Positions 53,334-56,125 of a stretch of DNA of 56,125 bases are shown piece after piece (within the stretch, counting starts at the first letter, position 1; every line of letters starts with the position of its first letter). The stretch lies in the IMG/VR virus record IMGVR_UViG_3300020463_000027, positions 1-56,125 of that record. One strand, written 5' to 3'. The notes under the pieces were generated by a model that saw only the letters and a list, made by a program, of their open reading frames with translations, was not told where the DNA came from and made no database searches. The position numbers and the translations under genes are program-made. Source of the DNA: a virus.

Positions 53334-54572
53334 ATGGGTATAATAAATGTAAATCAAGTTAGTGCTCAACAGGGAATAAAATTTCAAGGTTTTGCAAATG
53401 AAAACGCTTACCCAACAAATTTGGGAACAAGTGATGCTGGTTTTTTAATATACGATACTGCTTTAGCAGCATTAGTTATTTGGGATGGTGCAAACTGGAG
53501 TCAAATAAAAATGAAAGGTGCTGTCAATGATGGTACAGAATCATCTAAAGCAAACGGTTCTGCTATGATGATACTTGTAGATATTATAGCAGCTGGTGGA
53601 AGTTTGCAAGATGTCAGAGCATTGGAAGGACCTCTGTGGTTAAATCCTGCTTTATTTGGTGGAAGTAATGCAAGTGCAGCACCATTTCAAGTATGGTGTG
53701 ATATGACTACACAGGGTGGTGGGTGGACGTTATCTATTAAGTATGATAGACAACAAGTGGAATCTACCAACTGGAATGTTTATTCTTTAGAAGATAAGGG
53801 TGGTAGAGAATATTATAATAATCTAGGACTTGATACACTAGATGCAAATGGTCAAGTGTATGAAACTTTAAATATGAGAGATTTAATTAATTGTAATAAA
53901 GCTCTCGGTAATGGTTATGCTGGAAGATGGATGATGCACTGTTGCACAGATGCTGGATCTGGAATTGGAAGATTGGAATATACTGCAAATAATTTTAGCA
54001 CTGCTAATCAAGCATCAGAGAGTAGAACTGCAGGATCATCTACATCATTATCACATTCACCAATGTTTTCTCAATTTCATAAAAATGTTATTGAAGATCC
54101 TAATAGATTGTGGGATACAGATGGAGCTCAAGTAACAAACTCCAATAGTGCTAGTGTATCAACTTATCAAGATTATCAAGTTCCTAGTGATATTACTACA
54201 TATGGTGGAGGTAACTTTTATAAGTTAGGTGATGATGCAACAAATCCTTCAGAAGATTTTATTATGACCAATGCATCTTATATACCTAATAGTAGTGATA
54301 CTAATGGTAGAGTTCTAAGACAAGACCATTTAGATGGCAACTATATGTTCTCTGTTGGTAATAGAGAAGGTGGTGTATATTGTTCTGGAACTAATAACAC
54401 AAACTTGCGGGGTCACCAATCTCCTGCATTTAACTGGGGATTTCATTCAAAGGACAACACTCAGCAAACTTATGGTTATGGTTCTAATACTACCATAGGC
54501 ACACACTGTAATGCTAATAGTGGTGGTGCCTATAGACCAGGTAAAAGAATGAATTACATGTTTACAAGATAA
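53334..54572 (+). CDS. Tail fibre with fibrinogen-like C-terminal domain, 412 aa
   Basis: The first ~65 residues are the attachment module also seen at 45139 and 54577 (YPTNLGTSDAGFLIYDT, then LVIWDGANWSQIK). The fibrinogen-like domain begins near residue 100 (LWLNPALFGG) and has the hallmark VWCDMTTQGGGWTL (Cys122), with later strands and cysteines (MMHCCTDAGSGIG; YCSGTNNTNLRGHQSP). It ends YRPGKRMNYMFTR, a typical end for such domains. Fibrinogen-like domains bind glycans or acetylated sugars in many proteins, so this is a likely receptor-binding adhesin. It is driven by the late promoter box at 53300. Confidence 0.8.
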   Translation: MGIINVNQVSAQQGIKFQGFANENAYPTNLGTSDAGFLIYDTALAALVIWDGANWSQIKMKGAVNDGTESSKANGSAMMILVDIIAAGGSLQDVRALEGPLWLNPALFGGSNASAAPFQVWCDMTTQGGGWTLSIKYDRQQVESTNWNVYSLEDKGGREYYNNLGLDTLDANGQVYETLNMRDLINCNKALGNGYAGRWMMHCCTDAGSGIGRLEYTANNFSTANQASESRTAGSSTSLSHSPMFSQFHKNVIEDPNRLWDTDGAQVTNSNSASVSTYQDYQVPSDITTYGGGNFYKLGDDATNPSEDFIMTNASYIPNSSDTNGRVLRQDHLDGNYMFSVGNREGGVYCSGTNNTNLRGHQSPAFNWGFHSKDNTQQTYGYGSNTTIGTHCNANSGGAYRPGKRMNYMFTR

Positions 54573-54576
54573 TAAT

Positions 54577-55464
54577 ATGAGTCAAATTAATGCAGGAAAA
54601 TTTATTGCTAGTACGGGAGTAGAATTTCCTAGTTACACCAATAATAATAAACCAACAAACCTTGGTACAGGAGCAACAATATACAATTCTGATACTGAGA
54701 AATTGGAAACTTGGAATGGATCTGAATGGATGGTTATCGGTGGTGGATCTGAACCAGATGGATCTACTCAAGATAAAGCAGCAATTAGTGCTGCATCAAT
54801 TTTAGCAATAAATCCTGGAGCACCAGATGGTGTCTATTGGATTAACTTACCTACCGTTGGTGCTAAACAAGTATATTGTGCTATGAATTCAAACCATCTT
54901 GGAGGTGGTGGATGGATGTTAGCATGGAAGTGCACTAGAGGATCTACATTTCCCTATGATTCAAACTACTGGACTACAGCAAATGTATACAATGAAACGT
55001 CTGGATTAAATCTTAATGATGGCGATCATAAAAATCATGCATTTAATTATTATGTTGCAAGCACTCTAGCAGCAGTGTTTCCTGATTTAAACAATGGTGG
55101 ACAGTCAAGTGTACCATATAATGGTTGGACATGGAAACAAAGTGGAGTTGGACAAACTGCATTAACTAGGTTACAAAATAATCAACAGTTATCTAGTAAT
55201 CCTCGTGGAGAAAGTAGCATGTCTGGATCAGGTTGGTCTAATCAAAATGGATATCAGTGGTATGGATTTAATTATACAGGTAACAATAGTAACAGAGTTC
55301 GTTGGGGATTTGGTTGGAATAATGAAAACAGTCAAAACTCAAATGATGTTACTAGTGGTATAGCACCTGTAAGATCTGGAAATAGTGCAGGGGATCATAT
55401 CTATTGTTGTCAAGGAACTACTGGTGTAAATAGATCAGTAAGAGCTGAGATTTGGGTACAATGA
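54577..55464 (+). CDS. Tail fibre with fibrinogen-like C-terminal domain, 295 aa
   Basis: The protein shares the attachment module of the preceding fibre (KPTNLGTGATIYNSDTEKLE, then TWNGSEWMVIG) and then a fibrinogen-like domain: GVYWINLPTVGAKQVYCAMN with Cys101 and GGGGWMLAWKC. It is shorter than the upstream adhesin but similar in overall plan; the two genes are four bases apart. The C-terminus (HIYCCQGTTGVNRSVRAEIW) contains paired cysteines. Paralogous origin of the two genes is likely, and their divergence suggests different ligands. Its stop overlaps the next ATG (ATGA). Confidence 0.78.
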   Translation: MSQINAGKFIASTGVEFPSYTNNNKPTNLGTGATIYNSDTEKLETWNGSEWMVIGGGSEPDGSTQDKAAISAASILAINPGAPDGVYWINLPTVGAKQVYCAMNSNHLGGGGWMLAWKCTRGSTFPYDSNYWTTANVYNETSGLNLNDGDHKNHAFNYYVASTLAAVFPDLNNGGQSSVPYNGWTWKQSGVGQTALTRLQNNQQLSSNPRGESSMSGSGWSNQNGYQWYGFNYTGNNSNRVRWGFGWNNENSQNSNDVTSGIAPVRSGNSAGDHIYCCQGTTGVNRSVRAEIWVQ

Positions 55465-55835
55465 AACTGACACCAGAAGAGTATTTAAAAGTACTTCATA
55501 GAAGAAATGAAATAAAACTTACACCAGAAGAAGTTAAGTATGTAAAAGAAGAAAGATTAAAAGAACATACTGAGTGGAGTACATATTTACATTACCTTGT
55601 AAAAATATCACATCAGACTAACAATGTTGTTGCTGGTGCTGACATAGCAAAAAAAGTATTGATTGCTGGAAAGTCATTGAAAGTGGGAGATATTGATATT
55701 GGTCAATTTGAAAGAATGACATTATCATATGATGTAAAACAATATCCTGAGATAGGATACATTGTTAGACAGATAATAGAAGCATACAAAAACCCAGTTA
55801 TAGTCTCTCCAGTTACCGATATTCCACCCTTATAA
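55461..55835 (+). CDS. Hypothetical protein, 124 aa
   Basis: ATG 55461 (ATGA overlap) is chosen over an in-frame TTG nine bases upstream. The product is mostly helical and charged, beginning MKLTPEEYLKVLHRRNEIKL, with a middle ISHQTNNVVAGADIAKKVL and a C-terminal Pro-rich end (PVTDIPPL). The repeat LTPEE occurs twice in the first 22 residues. No known domain is recognised. Position between fibres and the neck genes suggests a structural or assembly role, but nothing direct supports it. Confidence 0.6.
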   Translation: MKLTPEEYLKVLHRRNEIKLTPEEVKYVKEERLKEHTEWSTYLHYLVKISHQTNNVVAGADIAKKVLIAGKSLKVGDIDIGQFERMTLSYDVKQYPEIGYIVRQIIEAYKNPVIVSPVTDIPPL

Positions 55836-55838
55836 ATA
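55831..55838 (+). promoter_or_regulatory. Consensus T4-type late promoter
   Basis: TATAAATA is an exact match to the T4 late promoter consensus. It overlaps the upstream stop codon and lies 24 bases before the ATG at 55863. Confidence 0.7.
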
Positions 55839-55862
55839 TAAGAAACATTCACTTTGATAATT

Positions 55863-56063
55863 ATGGATCCTACTAAATTAAAATCAAATTTTGAGGAGCA
55901 AATTTCTAAAACAGAAACTCAAATAAAAGAATTAGAAGACAGTTTAAAGAAAGCAACAGAATATAAAATTAAACTCATGGGAGGACTTGAAACACTTGGT
56001 CTGTTAGAGCAAGAAGAAGCACCAGCAGCAGACGCATCTCCAGCAAGTATTGAACCTTCCTAA
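55863..56063 (+). CDS. Small coiled-coil protein, 66 aa
   Basis: ATG 55863 is used, not the in-frame TTG at 55854. The first two-thirds form a clear coiled coil (EEQISKTETQIKELEDSLKK) followed by a short conserved patch (YKIKLMGGLETLGLL) and an Ala/Pro/Ser tail. Small coiled-coil proteins with a GGLETL patch are common in marine T4-like phages, as I recall, without assigned function. It has its own consensus late promoter just upstream. Confidence 0.65.
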   Translation: MDPTKLKSNFEEQISKTETQIKELEDSLKKATEYKIKLMGGLETLGLLEQEEAPAADASPASIEPS

Positions 56064-56066
56064 ATA
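56059..56066 (+). promoter_or_regulatory. T4-type late promoter box, weak
   Basis: CCTAAATA, a variant of the late box, overlaps the end of the small coiled-coil gene and lies 24 bases before the ATG at 56091. The same relative position recurs at 47746, 53300 and 55831. Confidence 0.35.
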
Positions 56067-56090
56067 GGAACGAAGGGATTATAGTATCTA

Positions 56091-56125
56091 ATGGCATCGC
56101 CCGCAAGTAAAACTGATCTGATTAC
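56091..56125 (+). CDS. Probable neck protein gp13, N-terminus only
   Basis: The last 35 bases encode MASPASKTDLI, cut by the window edge. From memory, cyanomyovirus gp13 neck proteins begin MASPASKTELxxY, and gp13 is a plausible next gene after the fibre block, before gp14, gp15 and the terminase. The start follows GAAGGGATTATAGTATCTA, a weak ribosome site. Eleven residues cannot prove the identity. Confidence 0.5.
   Translation, partial: MASPASKTDLI

Noticed and set aside
1-56125. CRISPR array, insertion sequence, integrase or attachment site
   Set aside because: No regularly spaced direct repeats with unique spacers, no transposase or integrase motifs, and no terminal inverted repeats were seen; repeats present are protein-coding domain repeats and promoter units.

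Overview
The window is part of the genome of a tailed phage, very probably a T4-like myovirus of marine picocyanobacteria (Synechococcus/Prochlorococcus). The diagnosis rests on the T4-order baseplate genes (gp25, gp6, a giant protein in the gp7 position, gp8, then a DUF4815-type protein), very AT-rich coding sequence, T4-type late promoter boxes (TATAAATA and close variants) before many structural genes, tightly overlapping genes all on the + strand, and many 2-oxoglutarate/Fe(II) oxygenase-like genes, which are typical of cyanomyoviruses. No host genes, insertion sequences, CRISPR arrays, or convincing tRNAs were seen.

Layout. (1) 1-1702: seven small, probably early genes, four of them behind near-identical promoter/leader units (TATAAT, then ACAAACAAA at fixed spacing, no Shine-Dalgarno). 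(2) 1703-2043: a gene-free, strongly structured stretch ending in a rho-independent terminator and a late promoter. (3) 2044-5523: small proteins, three 2OG-oxygenase-like proteins (two a tandem duplication), a PAAR-like spike-tip candidate and conserved hypotheticals. (4) 5548-34708: baseplate/tail operon: gp25, gp6, a 3711-residue mega-protein, gp8, a 2699-residue DUF4815 protein, and a 1700-residue structural protein carrying one intact and one ligand-less cupredoxin-like domain. (5) 34755-45993: a 3460-residue fibre protein with a pectin-lyase-like region, five tandem ~75-residue repeats and short-fibre-like repeats, then a small distal fibre. (6) 46021-55464: a fibre/modification cassette in which adhesin genes (several with fibrinogen-like C-terminal domains) alternate with three more 2OG-oxygenase-like genes, fibre-assembly-like genes, and a fusion of a U32-like Fe-S TIM barrel to a class I methyltransferase. 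(7) 55461-56125: two small genes and the first codons of what is probably the neck protein gene gp13.

How it fits together: region 4 builds the baseplate wedge and tail surface, regions 5-6 supply receptor-binding fibres, and the oxygenases and U32-methyltransferase beside them may modify virion proteins, host RNA or host surface chemistry; that last link is inference. The least expected items are the U32-methyltransferase fusion, the cupredoxin pair, the helical module shared by two giant tail proteins, the four-copy early promoter unit, the structured intergenic region, and an 8-codon leader ORF overlapping the start of the largest fibre gene. Starts were chosen by ATG, overlap and ribosome-site context; no database search was possible.
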